Origin: Leucobacter chromiireducens subsp. chromiireducens
GTDB taxonomy: Bacteria > Actinomycetota > Actinomycetes > Actinomycetales > Microbacteriaceae
Direction of reading: 5' to 3'
Length of the DNA stretch: 64,000 nucleotides
NCBI RefSeq assembly: GCF_016758255.1
Contig: NZ_QYAD01000001.1
Location: forward strand, 930,001-994,000
The position numbers and the translations under genes were made by a program. The notes below the pieces were generated by a model. The model worked only from the letters and a program-made list of their open reading frames with translations, did not search any database and had not been told where the DNA came from. This document shows, one piece after another, positions 27,153-36,048 of this stretch. How positions within the stretch are numbered: the first letter of the stretch is position 1; every line of letters starts with the position of its first letter.

Positions 27153-27934
27153 GCCTGCTCGAACTGCACGAGGCGAGCTTCGCCTACGGAAAACGCACCG
27201 TGGTACACGACGTGTCCCTGAGCGTCGCGGCCGGTGAGACCGTCGGGCTCGTGGGGGAGTCTGGATCCGGCAAATCCACGATCCTGTCGCTGCTGCTTGG
27301 CCTGCGCGCGCCGCAGAGTGGCGAGGTCCGCTTCGATGGCGCGCCGCTCCTGCTGCGGGATCGTGCGCAGATGCGGCGTTTCCGCGCGAGCGTGCAGACG
27401 GTGTTTCAAGACCCGTACTCCTCGCTCGACCCGCGGCAGCGGATCGACCGTATTGTCGCGGAGCCGCTGCGATCGCTCGGGCTTGCCACGGGGGATGATG
27501 CCCGGCGCCGTGTGGCGGCGGCCCTCGCCGCCGTCGGCCTGCCCGAGGATACCGCTGAGCGCTATCCGCACGAGTTCTCGGGCGGCCAGCGGCAGCGGAT
27601 CGCGATCGCGCGGGCGACGGTGTCGAATCCCCGCGTGCTGCTTGCGGACGAGCCGGTGAGCGCGCTCGATGTCACGACGCGCACCCAAGTCATCGACCTC
27701 CTCTCCGAGTTGCGTGCGGAGCGTGGGTTGGCGCTGGTGATGGTGTCGCACGATCTGAGCGCCGTCGCGGCGGTATGCGAGCGCACCGTTGTGCTGCGCG
27801 CTGGACGCGTCGTCGAACAAGGCCCCACGCGAGAGATCCTCACGAACCCCACAACGGAGTACGCCCGGGAACTCGTGGCTGCGGTGCCGAGGTTGCGGCG
27901 GCGCGGCGCTGAGCCCCAGAGCACAGTCGCTTAG
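27149..27934 (+). CDS. ABC transporter ATPase, DppF/OppF type
   Basis: A 261-residue ATPase: Walker A GESGSGKST, Q-loop VFQDPYSSLDPRQRID (characteristic of OppF/DppF), signature FSGGQRQR, Walker B LLADEPVSALD, switch LVMVSHDLSAV. Last gene of the transporter operon. Its TAG stop (27932-27934) overlaps the stop of hutI on the other strand within the four bases TTAG, so the two convergent transcripts have no room between them. Confidence 0.93.
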   Translation: MSLLELHEASFAYGKRTVVHDVSLSVAAGETVGLVGESGSGKSTILSLLLGLRAPQSGEVRFDGAPLLLRDRAQMRRFRASVQTVFQDPYSSLDPRQRIDRIVAEPLRSLGLATGDDARRRVAAALAAVGLPEDTAERYPHEFSGGQRQRIAIARATVSNPRVLLADEPVSALDVTTRTQVIDLLSELRAERGLALVMVSHDLSAVAAVCERTVVLRAGRVVEQGPTREILTNPTTEYARELVAAVPRLRRRGAEPQSTVA

Positions 27935-29154
27935 ACGACCCGCCCGCCTGCCCGCCACACTGCTGCCGTGAGGGGCATCCCCGGGCGGTAGGCGAGGTGC
28001 GTGACCGAGGGGGCGTCGAGCAGGTGCAGGTCTGCACGCGCGCCCGGTGAGATGACGCCGATGCGCGGATGCGCGACGCCGCGCGGGTCGTACCACCCGT
28101 CCTCGGCCATGCCGAGCGCAATCGCGCCGCCGCGGGTGGCCGCGTGCACCGCTTCCTCCACACTGAGGCCCATCTGCAACACCGCGGTCGCGACGCAGAA
28201 CGCCATCGAGCTCGTGTAGGAGGTGCCGGGGTTCGCGTTCGAGGCGATGGCCACTACCGCTCCCGCGCCGAGCAGCTGGCGCGCGGGCGCGAGCGGCATC
28301 CGCGTGGACAGATCGCACGCGGGAAGCACGGTCGCGACCGTGCCTCGCGCCTCGCCCCGCCAGGACCCCGCCAGCGCGGCGATATCGGCGTCGTCCAGGA
28401 ATCCCACGTGATCGACGCTCAGCGCACCGCTCTCGACGGCGAGCTGCACTCCGGGGCCGTGGCCCAACTGGTTGCCGTGTACGCGCGTGCTGAGTCCGTG
28501 CGCTCGCGCAGCCGCAAGTACGCGCGCAGTCGCCTCGCCGTCGAACGCTCCCTCCTCGCAGAACACGTCCACGGCGCTCACGAACGGGGCGATTTCGTCG
28601 AGCATCGGCCCCGTCACGAGGTCGAGATACGCGTCCGGATCCGATCCGGCGGGCACCACGTGGGCACCGAGGAACGTCACCGCGTCGGCGTGGCGGCCTG
28701 CGATGTGGGCCGCGCGTACCTCGTCTGGGGTGGTGAGGCCGTAGCCGGTCTTGGTCTCCAGGGTGGTCGTGCCACCGCGTCGGGCCTCGGCCACGAGGCG
28801 CGTCAGGTTCGCCTCGAGCTCCGCGTCGGAGGCAGCTCGGGTCGCCTCCACCGTGACATTGATTCCCCCGGCCGCATAGGCCTCGCCCGCCATGCGTGCC
28901 TCGAACTCCGCGGTGCGATCGCCGGCGAACACGAGGTGCGTGTGCGAATCCACCCAGCCGGGCAGGAGCGCCCGTCCCGCGGCATCGACGCGCGTGTCCG
29001 CGGCGGGGGCAGCGGCGGACGCTCCCACCCACGCGATGCGTTCGCCCTCGACCACCACCGCGGCATCGCGCATGCGCGACCCGATCCCGGCACCCAGTTC
29101 GGGATCGTGGGTGGTGAGTTCGCCGATGTTGTCGATCACGATCGATGCGGTCAT
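27931..29154 (-). CDS. hutI: Imidazolonepropionase
   Basis: Hydrolyses 4-imidazolone-5-propionate to N-formimidoylglutamate. The 407-residue amidohydrolase has the metal motif DSHTHLVFAGDR near residue 69, family sequence ETKTGYGL, AHVVPAGSDPDAYLD, HGNQLGHGPG with a further metal histidine, and DHVGFLDDAD. The C-terminal segment ASNANPGTSYTSSMAF is family-specific. The ATG at 29154 is 22 bases downstream of the hutU stop, so hutU-hutI form one operon. Confidence 0.95.
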   Translation of the reverse strand: MTASIVIDNIGELTTHDPELGAGIGSRMRDAAVVVEGERIAWVGASAAAPAADTRVDAAGRALLPGWVDSHTHLVFAGDRTAEFEARMAGEAYAAGGINVTVEATRAASDAELEANLTRLVAEARRGGTTTLETKTGYGLTTPDEVRAAHIAGRHADAVTFLGAHVVPAGSDPDAYLDLVTGPMLDEIAPFVSAVDVFCEEGAFDGEATARVLAAARAHGLSTRVHGNQLGHGPGVQLAVESGALSVDHVGFLDDADIAALAGSWRGEARGTVATVLPACDLSTRMPLAPARQLLGAGAVVAIASNANPGTSYTSSMAFCVATAVLQMGLSVEEAVHAATRGGAIALGMAEDGWYDPRGVAHPRIGVISPGARADLHLLDAPSVTHLAYRPGMPLTAAVWRAGGRVV

Positions 29155-29176
29155 GGCCGTGTTCCTTCCGCCCCGA

Positions 29177-30874
29177 CTACCAGGGCTCGTCGGTGTTGCG
29201 AACGGTGGGAGCCATGGGCACACGCACGCCCCGCTCAGCCGCGACGTTGACGGCGCGCTGGTAGCCAGCATCCACGTGGCGAATGACTCCCATGCCTGGG
29301 TCGTTCGTAAGGAGCCGCTCAAGCTTTGCTGCGGCGAGCGCCGTTCCGTCGGCGACCGACACCTGCCCCGCATGGATGGAGCGACCGATGCCCACACCGC
29401 CGCCGTGGTGCAGCGACACCCAGGTCGCGCCCGATGACGCGGCGGTGAGCGCGTTCAGCAGCGGCCAGTCGGCGATCGCGTCCGAACCGTCGGCCATTGC
29501 CTCGGTCTCCCGGTACGGGGAGGCCACGGATCCCGAGTCGAGGTGGTCGCGGCCAATCACGATGGGAGCGCTGAGCTTTCCCTCCGCCACGAGTTCGTTG
29601 AAGCGCACGGCGGCGCGGGCGCGCTCACCGTAGCCGAGCCAGCAGATTCGCGCGGGGAGGCCCTCGAAGTCGACGCGTTCCTGCGCCGCGCGGATCCACG
29701 TGCGGAGGTGCGTGTTCTCCGGGAACAGTTCGAGGAGCGCCTCGTCAGTCACTCGAATGTCCTCGGGGTCGCCGGAGAGCGCGGCCCAGCGGAACGGGCC
29801 AAGCCCTTCGCAGAACAGTGGTCGAATGTAGGCGGGGACGAAGCCGGGGAACGCGAACGCGCGCTCGAAGCCACCGTGGCGGGCCTCGTCGCGGATCGAG
29901 TTGCCGTAGTCGAACACCTCCGCGCCCGCGTCCTGGAACCCCACCATCGCCTCGACGTGCGCGGCCATCGCTGCCTGCGCATCGCGTGTGAACTGCTCGG
30001 GATCGGCCTCGGCGCGCGCCAGCCGATCCTCCACCGCGTAGCCGATGGGCAGGTACGACAGCGGGTCGTGCGCGCTCGTTTGATCGGTGACGATGTCGAT
30101 GCTGATCTCGCCCGCGTGCTGGCGACGCAGGATCTCCGGGAACACCTCGGCCGCGTTCCCCACGAGTCCCACCGACCAGCCACGGCGCTCCGCCTTCGCG
30201 CGCTGCACGTTCGCGAGCGCGTCGTCGAGACTCGTGACGACCTCGTCGAGGTAGCGCTTGCCTACGCGGCGGCGCAGTCGGGTTTCGTCGACGTCAACGA
30301 TGAGGCACGCTCCGTCGTTGAGGGTCACCGCGAGCGGCTGTGCGCCGCCCATCCCGCCGCAGCCGCCCGTGAGCGTGATCGTGCCCGCGAGTGAGCCGCC
30401 AAAGCGCTTGCGTGCCACCGCTGCGAAGGTCTCGAAGGTGCCCTGCAGAATGCCCTGGGTGCCGATGTAGATCCACGAGCCGGCAGTCATCTGGCCGTAC
30501 ATTGTGAGGCCCTCGGCCTCGAGTCTGCGAAACTCGGGCCAGTTCGCCCAGTCGCCCACAAGGTTCGAGTTTGCGAGGAGTACGCGCGGCGCCCAGACGT
30601 TCGTTCGGAACACTCCGACCGGCTTCCCGGACTGCACGAGCAGCGTCTCGTCGTCCTCGAGGTCGCGCAGGGTGGCGACGATCGCGTCGAACGCCTCCCA
30701 GCTGCGGGCCGCGCGGCCGGTGCCGCCGTACACAACGAGGTCGTCGGGGTGCTCGGCGACCTCGGGATCGAGGTTGTTCATGAGCATCCGCAGGGGAGCC
30801 TCGGTCTGCCAGCTCTTCGCGGTGAGCTCGGTGCCGCGCGGTGCATGGACGGGGCGGGCGCCAGGGAGTGACAT
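29177..30874 (-). CDS. hutU: Urocanate hydratase
   Basis: Adds water to urocanate with NAD+ acting as an electrophile. The 565-residue protein has the NAD+-binding segment [14 protein letters not shown], an upstream [17 protein letters not shown] segment, [11 protein letters not shown], the active-site cysteine region [19 protein letters not shown] and the [15 protein letters not shown] segment near the C-terminus. Start chosen at ATG 30874, with an AGGA site upstream, giving [11 protein letters not shown] HutR-type palindrome lies about 100 bases upstream. Confidence 0.97.
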   Translation of the reverse strand: MSLPGARPVHAPRGTELTAKSWQTEAPLRMLMNNLDPEVAEHPDDLVVYGGTGRAARSWEAFDAIVATLRDLEDDETLLVQSGKPVGVFRTNVWAPRVLLANSNLVGDWANWPEFRRLEAEGLTMYGQMTAGSWIYIGTQGILQGTFETFAAVARKRFGGSLAGTITLTGGCGGMGGAQPLAVTLNDGACLIVDVDETRLRRRVGKRYLDEVVTSLDDALANVQRAKAERRGWSVGLVGNAAEVFPEILRRQHAGEISIDIVTDQTSAHDPLSYLPIGYAVEDRLARAEADPEQFTRDAQAAMAAHVEAMVGFQDAGAEVFDYGNSIRDEARHGGFERAFAFPGFVPAYIRPLFCEGLGPFRWAALSGDPEDIRVTDEALLELFPENTHLRTWIRAAQERVDFEGLPARICWLGYGERARAAVRFNELVAEGKLSAPIVIGRDHLDSGSVASPYRETEAMADGSDAIADWPLLNALTAASSGATWVSLHHGGGVGIGRSIHAGQVSVADGTALAAAKLERLLTNDPGMGVIRHVDAGYQRAVNVAAERGVRVPMAPTVRNTDEPW

Positions 30875-30971
30875 GCTGGATCCTTTCAGGAGCGACGCTG
30901 CGGCGGTGCAGCGCTCTGCCTCCATCTCACCGGCTCCCCGGTGCCCGAACAACGCGCCTCCGGGCGGTCGT

Positions 30972-30987
30972 GTCCGGGATCCCAGAC
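30972..30987. promoter_or_regulatory. Candidate HutR operator before hutU-hutI
   Basis: GTCCGGGATCCCAGAC, identical to the core between hutG and hutH (GTCTGGGATCCCAGAC) except for one base. It lies in the 121-base gap between the TetR gene end and the hutU start. Confidence 0.75.
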
Positions 30988-30995
30988 CCGCCGTG

Positions 30996-31592
30996 TTAGC
31001 GGCCGTCGGCGTAGCTCGCCCACCCCGCGGTGAGCACGCGGAACGCGGCCTCGAGCACGGTCTCCGGGTCATCGTCAGTGATGGCGAGCAGCTGGATCTG
31101 CAGTACGAAGCGCGCGTAGGCGCGGATCTCTGGGGAGGGAGCGTCGAGCCCGAAGTCGGCGGCGATCGCCTCGCCGAGCGCGTGCTCGTGCCGGGTCCAC
31201 ATGCGCGCTGCGTAGTCGGCGAGCGCTGGTGTGCGGTCGAGAAACTCCATGAACTTGCGCCCGCCGTCGCTGTGCTCCTCGCGGCTCTCGAGGATGCCCG
31301 CGAGGTAGTAGGCGTGGATGGCATCGGTGATCGTGGTCCCAGCTGCGCGGTCGCGGACCGCCGCGACGAGTCGCTCCCGCTGTTCCTCGTCTTCGTCGAA
31401 CACGAGCGCTTCCTTCTGCGGGAAATGCGCGAACACGGTGGTGGGGGAGACATCGGCCTGGTCCGCGATCTCACGGATGCTGACGTTGTCAAAGCCGCGT
31501 TCGAAGAACAGCGCGGTTGCGGTATCTGAGATCAGCTTGCGGGTTGCCGCCTTCTTGCGCTCGCGGCGGCCGGGGAGTGCTGGCTCGGTCAT
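30996..31592 (-). CDS. TetR-family regulator, divergent from an MFS exporter
   Basis: A 198-residue regulator with the TetR helix-turn-helix at about residues 15-60 ([22 protein letters not shown]). The C-terminal part is an acidic helical domain ([11 protein letters not shown]) of unknown ligand. It is divergent from an MFS transporter at 31678, a standard repressor-exporter pair. On the minus strand a TAGACT box (31599-31604) sits 6 bases before the ATG at 31592, so the mRNA is probably leaderless. Confidence 0.88.
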   Translation of the reverse strand: MTEPALPGRRERKKAATRKLISDTATALFFERGFDNVSIREIADQADVSPTTVFAHFPQKEALVFDEDEEQRERLVAAVRDRAAGTTITDAIHAYYLAGILESREEHSDGGRKFMEFLDRTPALADYAARMWTRHEHALGEAIAADFGLDAPSPEIRAYARFVLQIQLLAITDDDPETVLEAAFRVLTAGWASYADGR

Positions 31593-31643
31593 GGCTGCAG
31601 TCTAGCGAGATTCCTGAGTCAGTGGAGCGACTTCAAAACTGTA

Positions 31644-31671
31644 TTGACACCGAAACTGGTATTGATACACT
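31644..31671 (+). promoter_or_regulatory. Promoter of the MFS gene, with repeated operator half-sites
   Basis: A consensus -35 TTGACA (31644-31649) and -10 TACACT (31666-31671) with a 16-base spacer. The -10 ends 6 bases before the ATG, pointing to a leaderless mRNA. Two direct repeats, CTGTATTGA and CTGGTATTGA, overlap the promoter and are likely sites for the divergent TetR protein. Confidence 0.75.
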
Positions 31672-31677
31672 TTCGGC

Positions 31678-32970
31678 ATGAATTCTTCTTCCTCTGCTGA
31701 GCCGTCGGCACCGGCACCGTCCGTTGCCCCGCCAGCGGGCCGCCGGCGCGCGTGGGCCACCCTGATTGCCATCACGATGCTCAACGTGGTCGGTATGACC
31801 GTCGTGCTCCCCGTGCTCCCATTCGTGGTGCAGCGCACCGTGGCCGATCCGGGGCACCTCGCAATTTGGGTGGGCGTGCTCGAATCGGTCAACGCGCTCT
31901 GCGCGTTCCTTGTCGCGCCACTCTTTGGCGCGCTCTCGGACCGCTTCGGGCGGCGCCCGGTGATCATCATCGCGACCCTCGGAGCCGCGGTCGGCTTCGC
32001 GACGTTTGGGATCGGCGGTTCGGTGTGGGTGCTCCTTGCGGGGCGCATCATCCAGGGCATCACTGCGGGCGACATGCCGGCGCTGTTCGCCTACGCCGCC
32101 GACATCACTCCGCCGGCGCAGCGCGCGGCCCGCTTCGGCCTCCTGGGCGCGCTCAACGGCATCGGCTTCATGATTGGGCCAGCGATTGGCGGCCTCCTCG
32201 CCGCAGTGCACGTTGATCTCCCGGTGTTTGTGACCGCGGGCATCGCGCTCGTCGTGGCGACCGTCGCGTTTTTCGCGCTGCCTGAGAGCCTTCCCGCGGC
32301 GAAGCGCGCGCCACGGCTGCGATGGGGCGCGTTGCACCCCGTCGCGGTGTTCCGCGGCGCCTTCGCTCGGACGGAACTGCGCGGTCTTCTGATCGCGCTC
32401 GTGCTGATCGGCCTGCCATTCGGCATGTTCGTGAACAACTTCGGCGTGCTCGCGCTCGACCAGCTGAGCTGGACGGCAACGTCGATCGGGCTCCTCACCG
32501 CTGCGATCGGAATCCTCGACATCGTGCTGCAGGGCGTGCTCATGCAGGCGCTGCTGCCGCGCATGGGCGAGCGCGGCATCATTGTCGCGGGCCTCATTGC
32601 GCAGGCGTTCGGCTTCGCCGCTCTCGCGCTCGTCGGATCGGTGTTCGCGGAACCGTGGGTGCTGATCCTTGGGACCCTCCTCCTCGGCGGCGGCCAGGGC
32701 CCGGCGAGCGCGGCCCTTGATGGCGTGCTCTCGCAGCAGGTGGGGGAGAGTGAGCAGGGGTGGATCGCTGGGGTGATGCAGTCGCTCAGTACGGGAGTGA
32801 ACGTGGTGGCCCCGCTCATTGCGGGCCTGCTCTACGTTTCGGTCTCGCACGCGGCCCCGTACTGGCTGGGGCTCCTCCTGCTCATTACCGCAATCGTGGT
32901 GGTGTCGCGCACGCGCTTCACGAGCCTCGCGCAGCGCAGCGGCGCGGCCGCGCCGACCGCCGCACCGTAG
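31678..32970 (+). CDS. MFS transporter, TetA-like drug exporter type
   Basis: A 430-residue protein with 12 predicted helices. Motif A appears as GALSDRFGRRPVII in the loop between helices 2 and 3, and the helix-5 segment GLLGALNGIGFMIGPAIGG is the motif C found in drug/H+ antiporters with 12 helices. N-terminal 20 residues are Ser/Pro-rich. Substrate unknown; the paired TetR suggests induction by a toxic compound. It ends at a terminator shared with aqpZ. Confidence 0.88.
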   Translation: MNSSSSAEPSAPAPSVAPPAGRRRAWATLIAITMLNVVGMTVVLPVLPFVVQRTVADPGHLAIWVGVLESVNALCAFLVAPLFGALSDRFGRRPVIIIATLGAAVGFATFGIGGSVWVLLAGRIIQGITAGDMPALFAYAADITPPAQRAARFGLLGALNGIGFMIGPAIGGLLAAVHVDLPVFVTAGIALVVATVAFFALPESLPAAKRAPRLRWGALHPVAVFRGAFARTELRGLLIALVLIGLPFGMFVNNFGVLALDQLSWTATSIGLLTAAIGILDIVLQGVLMQALLPRMGERGIIVAGLIAQAFGFAALALVGSVFAEPWVLILGTLLLGGGQGPASAALDGVLSQQVGESEQGWIAGVMQSLSTGVNVVAPLIAGLLYVSVSHAAPYWLGLLLLITAIVVVSRTRFTSLAQRSGAAAPTAAP

Positions 32971-33012
32971 CGCAGGTGCGCAGGGGTGCCGCAGCATCGC
33001 GCTGGCTGCGGA

Positions 33013-33044
33013 TCGGGGGTGGGGCACCCGCGCCCCACCCCCGA
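33013..33044. terminator. Terminator between the MFS gene and aqpZ
   Basis: A perfect 13-bp stem, TCGGGGGTGGGGC with GCCCCACCCCCGA, loop ACCCGC, between convergent genes. Confidence 0.88.
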
Positions 33045-33052
33045 CCGTGTGC

Positions 33053-33790
33053 CTATGCGCGCTTGGTGCCGTCGAAGAGGAACTTGAACGCGGCGCCCGC
33101 GATCAGGCCACCCACGATGGGGAACACGATGAACACCCAGAGCTGCGCAAGTGCGTCCCCGCCCCCGTAGAGCGCCGTGGCGATCGAGCGCGCCGGGTTC
33201 ACGGAGGTGTTCGACACGGGGATCGACGCGAGGTGAATGAGCGTCAGCGTGAGGCCGATAGCGAGCGGCGCGAACCCGGCGGCTGCGCGCTTCGAGGTGA
33301 CGCCGATGATCACGGTGAGGAACACCGCGGTGAGGATCGTCTCGATCAGGATCACGGGCAGGAGCCCGTAGCCGCCCGGCGAGTGCTCGCCGTAGCCGTT
33401 GGACGCGAAGTTGCCGAGGTCGGCGCCCTCGCGACCCGTTGCGATGACGTAGAGCAAGCTCGTGGCGATCGCGCCGGCGACGACCTGCGTAATGATGTAG
33501 CCCGCCACGTCACGCCACGCGAAGCGGCCAGCGGCGGCAAGTCCGAGCGTGACCGCGGGGTTGAAGTGCCCGCCCGAGATCGGCCCGAACGCGTACGCGC
33601 TCACGAGCACCGAGAGGCCGAAGGCCAGCGCGACGCCGAGGAATCCGACGTTCACGGGGGAGCCAGGGTCGCCGGGGAAACCCGCGGCGAAGAGTGCGGT
33701 ACCGATCGAGCCGAAGACGAGAATAAACGTCCCGGCGAACTCGGACGCGAGGCGCGCGCCCGTGGTGGGCGTCTGGGTGGAGTCGGACAT
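33053..33790 (-). CDS. aqpZ: Aquaporin Z-like water channel
   Basis: A 245-residue membrane channel with six helices and two half-helices. Both NPA motifs are present: GGHFNPAVTLG and NTSVNPARS. The histidine in LIHLASIPV and arginine after the second NPA match the narrow water-selective filter of AqpZ proteins, not the wider glycerol-type filter. ATG at 33790, preceded by a G-rich ribosome-binding site. Divergent from a GlxA-like regulator; the shared upstream region holds a small hairpin. Confidence 0.93.
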   Translation of the reverse strand: MSDSTQTPTTGARLASEFAGTFILVFGSIGTALFAAGFPGDPGSPVNVGFLGVALAFGLSVLVSAYAFGPISGGHFNPAVTLGLAAAGRFAWRDVAGYIITQVVAGAIATSLLYVIATGREGADLGNFASNGYGEHSPGGYGLLPVILIETILTAVFLTVIIGVTSKRAAAGFAPLAIGLTLTLIHLASIPVSNTSVNPARSIATALYGGGDALAQLWVFIVFPIVGGLIAGAAFKFLFDGTKRA

Positions 33791-33816
33791 GTGGGGTCCC
33801 CCTTGTGGAACGGATG

Positions 33817-33834
33817 GTGCCCGGGTTCGGGCAC
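33817..33834. promoter_or_regulatory. Small inverted repeat between aqpZ and the GlxA-like gene
   Basis: GTGCCCG and CGGGCAC, 7-bp arms around GGTT. It is 26 bases before aqpZ and 82 before the regulator gene. Could be an operator or a hairpin in the aqpZ leader. Confidence 0.4.
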
Positions 33835-33916
33835 TTTTGAATGTACTGTGCATTCGCGATATCCGCACCACTGTGATGCTCTGTGACGAACGCCCTGCGC
33901 GTCGTACGCTGGAGGC

Positions 33917-34864
33917 ATGAAGCGTGTCGCAGTCGTGGTGCTCGAGGGGGCAAAGCCCCTGGACGTTGGCATCCCCGCGCAAGTGTTTACGCAGCGGGCC
34001 AGCATGCCGTACACGGTGGATGTGTGCGGAGTGCACCCCGGACTCATCGCTGGCGGCGATGGACTTTCCTACTTCGTGGAGCACGGCCTCGAAGCGCTCG
34101 ATGCCGCCGATATCGTATTCGTGCCCGGCTACCGTTTCCCGGACCGCGAGCGACCGCCGGCGGCGCTCACGGCAGCGCTTCAGAGCGCGCACGCCCGTGG
34201 CGCGACGCTGGCGGCAATCTCGACGGGCGCGTTCGCGCTCGCGGAAACCGGGTTGCTCGACGGGAAGCGGGCCACGACGCACTGGCACTATTCCGCGGCG
34301 CTCGCTGAGCGCTATCCCGAGGTGCGTGTTGACGAGCGTGTGCTGTTTGTTGACGAGGGGTCCGTGCTCACCTCTGCTGGGGCTGCCTCGGGGATCGATC
34401 TCTGTTTGCACCTTCTGCGACGCGACGCGGGCATGGCGGTGGCAAATCACGCGGCGCGGCGCCTCGTCGCGGCCCCGTATCGCAGTGGCGGACAGGTGCA
34501 ATTCGTGCCACACAGCGTGCCCGAGTCGCACGGCGAGCGCTTCAGCAAGACGCGGGAGTGGGCGCTCGAGCGGCTGGGAGATCCCCTCACCATTGCGCAC
34601 CTCGCCGCCCACGCGCGTGTCTCGGGGCGCACCTTCTCTCGCCGGTTTCGAGACGAAACGGGGTACGCGCCGATGCAGTGGATCATGCGCGCCCGGCTCG
34701 ATCGCGCCCGCGAGCTGCTTGAGGAAACGGACCTCGGGGTCGACGAGATCGGGGTGGCGGTGGGGCTCGGTTCAGCATCAAATCTGCGACGTTACTTTCG
34801 CCGCGTGCTTGAAACGACGCCGAGCGACTATCGCAAGACCTTTGCGCAGGGAGAGTTGGCATGA
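33917..34864 (+). CDS. GlxA-like regulator: DJ-1/PfpI domain plus AraC helix-turn-helix
   Basis: A 315-residue two-domain regulator. Residues 1-185 are a class I glutamine amidotransferase/DJ-1-like domain; residues about 205-310 are an AraC-type DNA-binding domain (LAAHARVSGRTFSRRFRDET and a second helix-turn-helix ending in LETTPSDYRKTF). The nucleophile-elbow position reads ISTGAFALAETGLLDG, with serine or threonine where catalytic relatives have cysteine, so the first domain is probably a ligand sensor only. TACGCT (33905-33910) lies 6 bases before the ATG. Targets unknown; aqpZ is divergent. Confidence 0.88.
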   Translation: MKRVAVVVLEGAKPLDVGIPAQVFTQRASMPYTVDVCGVHPGLIAGGDGLSYFVEHGLEALDAADIVFVPGYRFPDRERPPAALTAALQSAHARGATLAAISTGAFALAETGLLDGKRATTHWHYSAALAERYPEVRVDERVLFVDEGSVLTSAGAASGIDLCLHLLRRDAGMAVANHAARRLVAAPYRSGGQVQFVPHSVPESHGERFSKTREWALERLGDPLTIAHLAAHARVSGRTFSRRFRDETGYAPMQWIMRARLDRARELLEETDLGVDEIGVAVGLGSASNLRRYFRRVLETTPSDYRKTFAQGELA

Positions 34865-34979
34865 TCCGCACGTACTGTGGCAAGCGTGCCACTCGTCTGC
34901 GCGACCGCACCAGGCCAAGCTGAGAACAGACGCGCTGCAGTGCGCGGGCTGACGTCAGACGGACACGAAGGATGGGAAC

Positions 34980-35984
34980 ATGACCGGTCGGGTGGCAATC
35001 AACGGCTTCGGACGGATCGGGCGGGGCGTGCTGCGCGCGACGCTCGAGCAGGGGAGCGAACTTGAGGTCGTGGCGATCAACGATCTCGGCGACATCACAA
35101 CCCTCGCCCATCTTCTTGCCCGCGACAGCGTCTACGGTGCCCTGCCCTGGCCCGTGACAGTGGAGGGGAACGAGCTGGTCATTGGAGAACGCCGGATCAG
35201 GATCCTGGCCGAGCGCTCGCCTGCAGACCTGCCCTGGGGTGAGCTCGGCATCGACGTAGTGCTCGAATCAACGGGCATCTTCACGGACGCGGACGCCGCG
35301 CGCCAGCACCTGGACGCGGGGGCGCGGCGTGTGCTCGTCAGCGCGCCCTCGAACGGCGCGGATCTCACGATCGTGGTTGGGGTGAACGATGAGCAGTACG
35401 ATCCCACGCAGCATGTGATCGTGTCGAATGCGTCGTGCACCACGAACGCGCTCGCGCCGCTCGCGCAGGTGCTCGACGCGCTCGCACCGATCGAGTACGG
35501 CGCGATGACCACCGTGCACGCCTACACCCAGGATCAGCGTCTCGCCGACGCGCCGCACAGTGATCTGCGCCGTGCGCGGGCGGCCGCACTGAACATCATC
35601 CCCACCTCGACGGGAGCAGCGAAGGCGATCGGCCTCGTCCTGCCGCAACTTGACGGCAAGCTCACGGGGAGTGCGATCCGCGTGCCGGTGCCGGTGGGGT
35701 CGATCGTCGAGCTCCACGCCACGCTCGCGCGCGAGGTCACCGAGGAGGAAGTGCTCCAGGCCTACCGCGATGCGGCGGCCGCGGGACCTCTGCACGGCGT
35801 GCTCGAGTATTCGGAGGAGCCCCTCGTGTCGACCGACATTGTGGGGAACCCGCACCCGTCGATCTTCGATTCGGCGCTCACGCGAGTGCACGGCCGCCAC
35901 GTGAGCGTGGTCGCGTGGTATGACAACGAGATGGGCTTCTCGAACCGCGCGGTTGCCGCGCTCGAGATGCTCGCGGCGAGCTAG
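34980..35984 (+). CDS. gap: Glyceraldehyde-3-phosphate dehydrogenase, type I
   Basis: Oxidative phosphorylation of glyceraldehyde-3-phosphate, or the reverse. The 334-residue protein has the NAD-binding start RVAINGFGRIGRG, Asp in INDLGD which favours NAD+ over NADP+, the catalytic SNASCTTN, the histidine in MTTVHAYTQDQ and the C-terminal WYDNEMGFSNR. ATG at 34980 with an AAGGA site. It is not joined to pgk or tpi here, so it may be a second copy with a special role. A hairpin follows. Confidence 0.95.
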   Translation: MTGRVAINGFGRIGRGVLRATLEQGSELEVVAINDLGDITTLAHLLARDSVYGALPWPVTVEGNELVIGERRIRILAERSPADLPWGELGIDVVLESTGIFTDADAARQHLDAGARRVLVSAPSNGADLTIVVGVNDEQYDPTQHVIVSNASCTTNALAPLAQVLDALAPIEYGAMTTVHAYTQDQRLADAPHSDLRRARAAALNIIPTSTGAAKAIGLVLPQLDGKLTGSAIRVPVPVGSIVELHATLAREVTEEEVLQAYRDAAAAGPLHGVLEYSEEPLVSTDIVGNPHPSIFDSALTRVHGRHVSVVAWYDNEMGFSNRAVAALEMLAAS

Positions 35985-36005
35985 CGCCCTGCCGCGCTGA
36001 ACGTT

Positions 36006-36048
36006 CTGCGCCGCCGGGGAGTGCTGCCTACGCGCTCCGGCGGCGCAG
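36006..36048. terminator. Hairpin after gap overlapping the end of the DUF3054 gene
   Basis: CTGCGCCGCCGG (36006-36017) pairs exactly with CCGGCGGCGCAG (36037-36048) around a 19-base loop. The right arm encodes the basic C-terminus of the convergent DUF3054 gene. It can act in both directions. Confidence 0.7.

Noticed and set aside
26786..29032. A 748-codon open frame on the minus strand across the ABC ATPases and hutI
   Set aside because: It overlaps two strongly supported ATPase genes and hutI in another frame; its translation has no domain and is Arg/Gly-rich.
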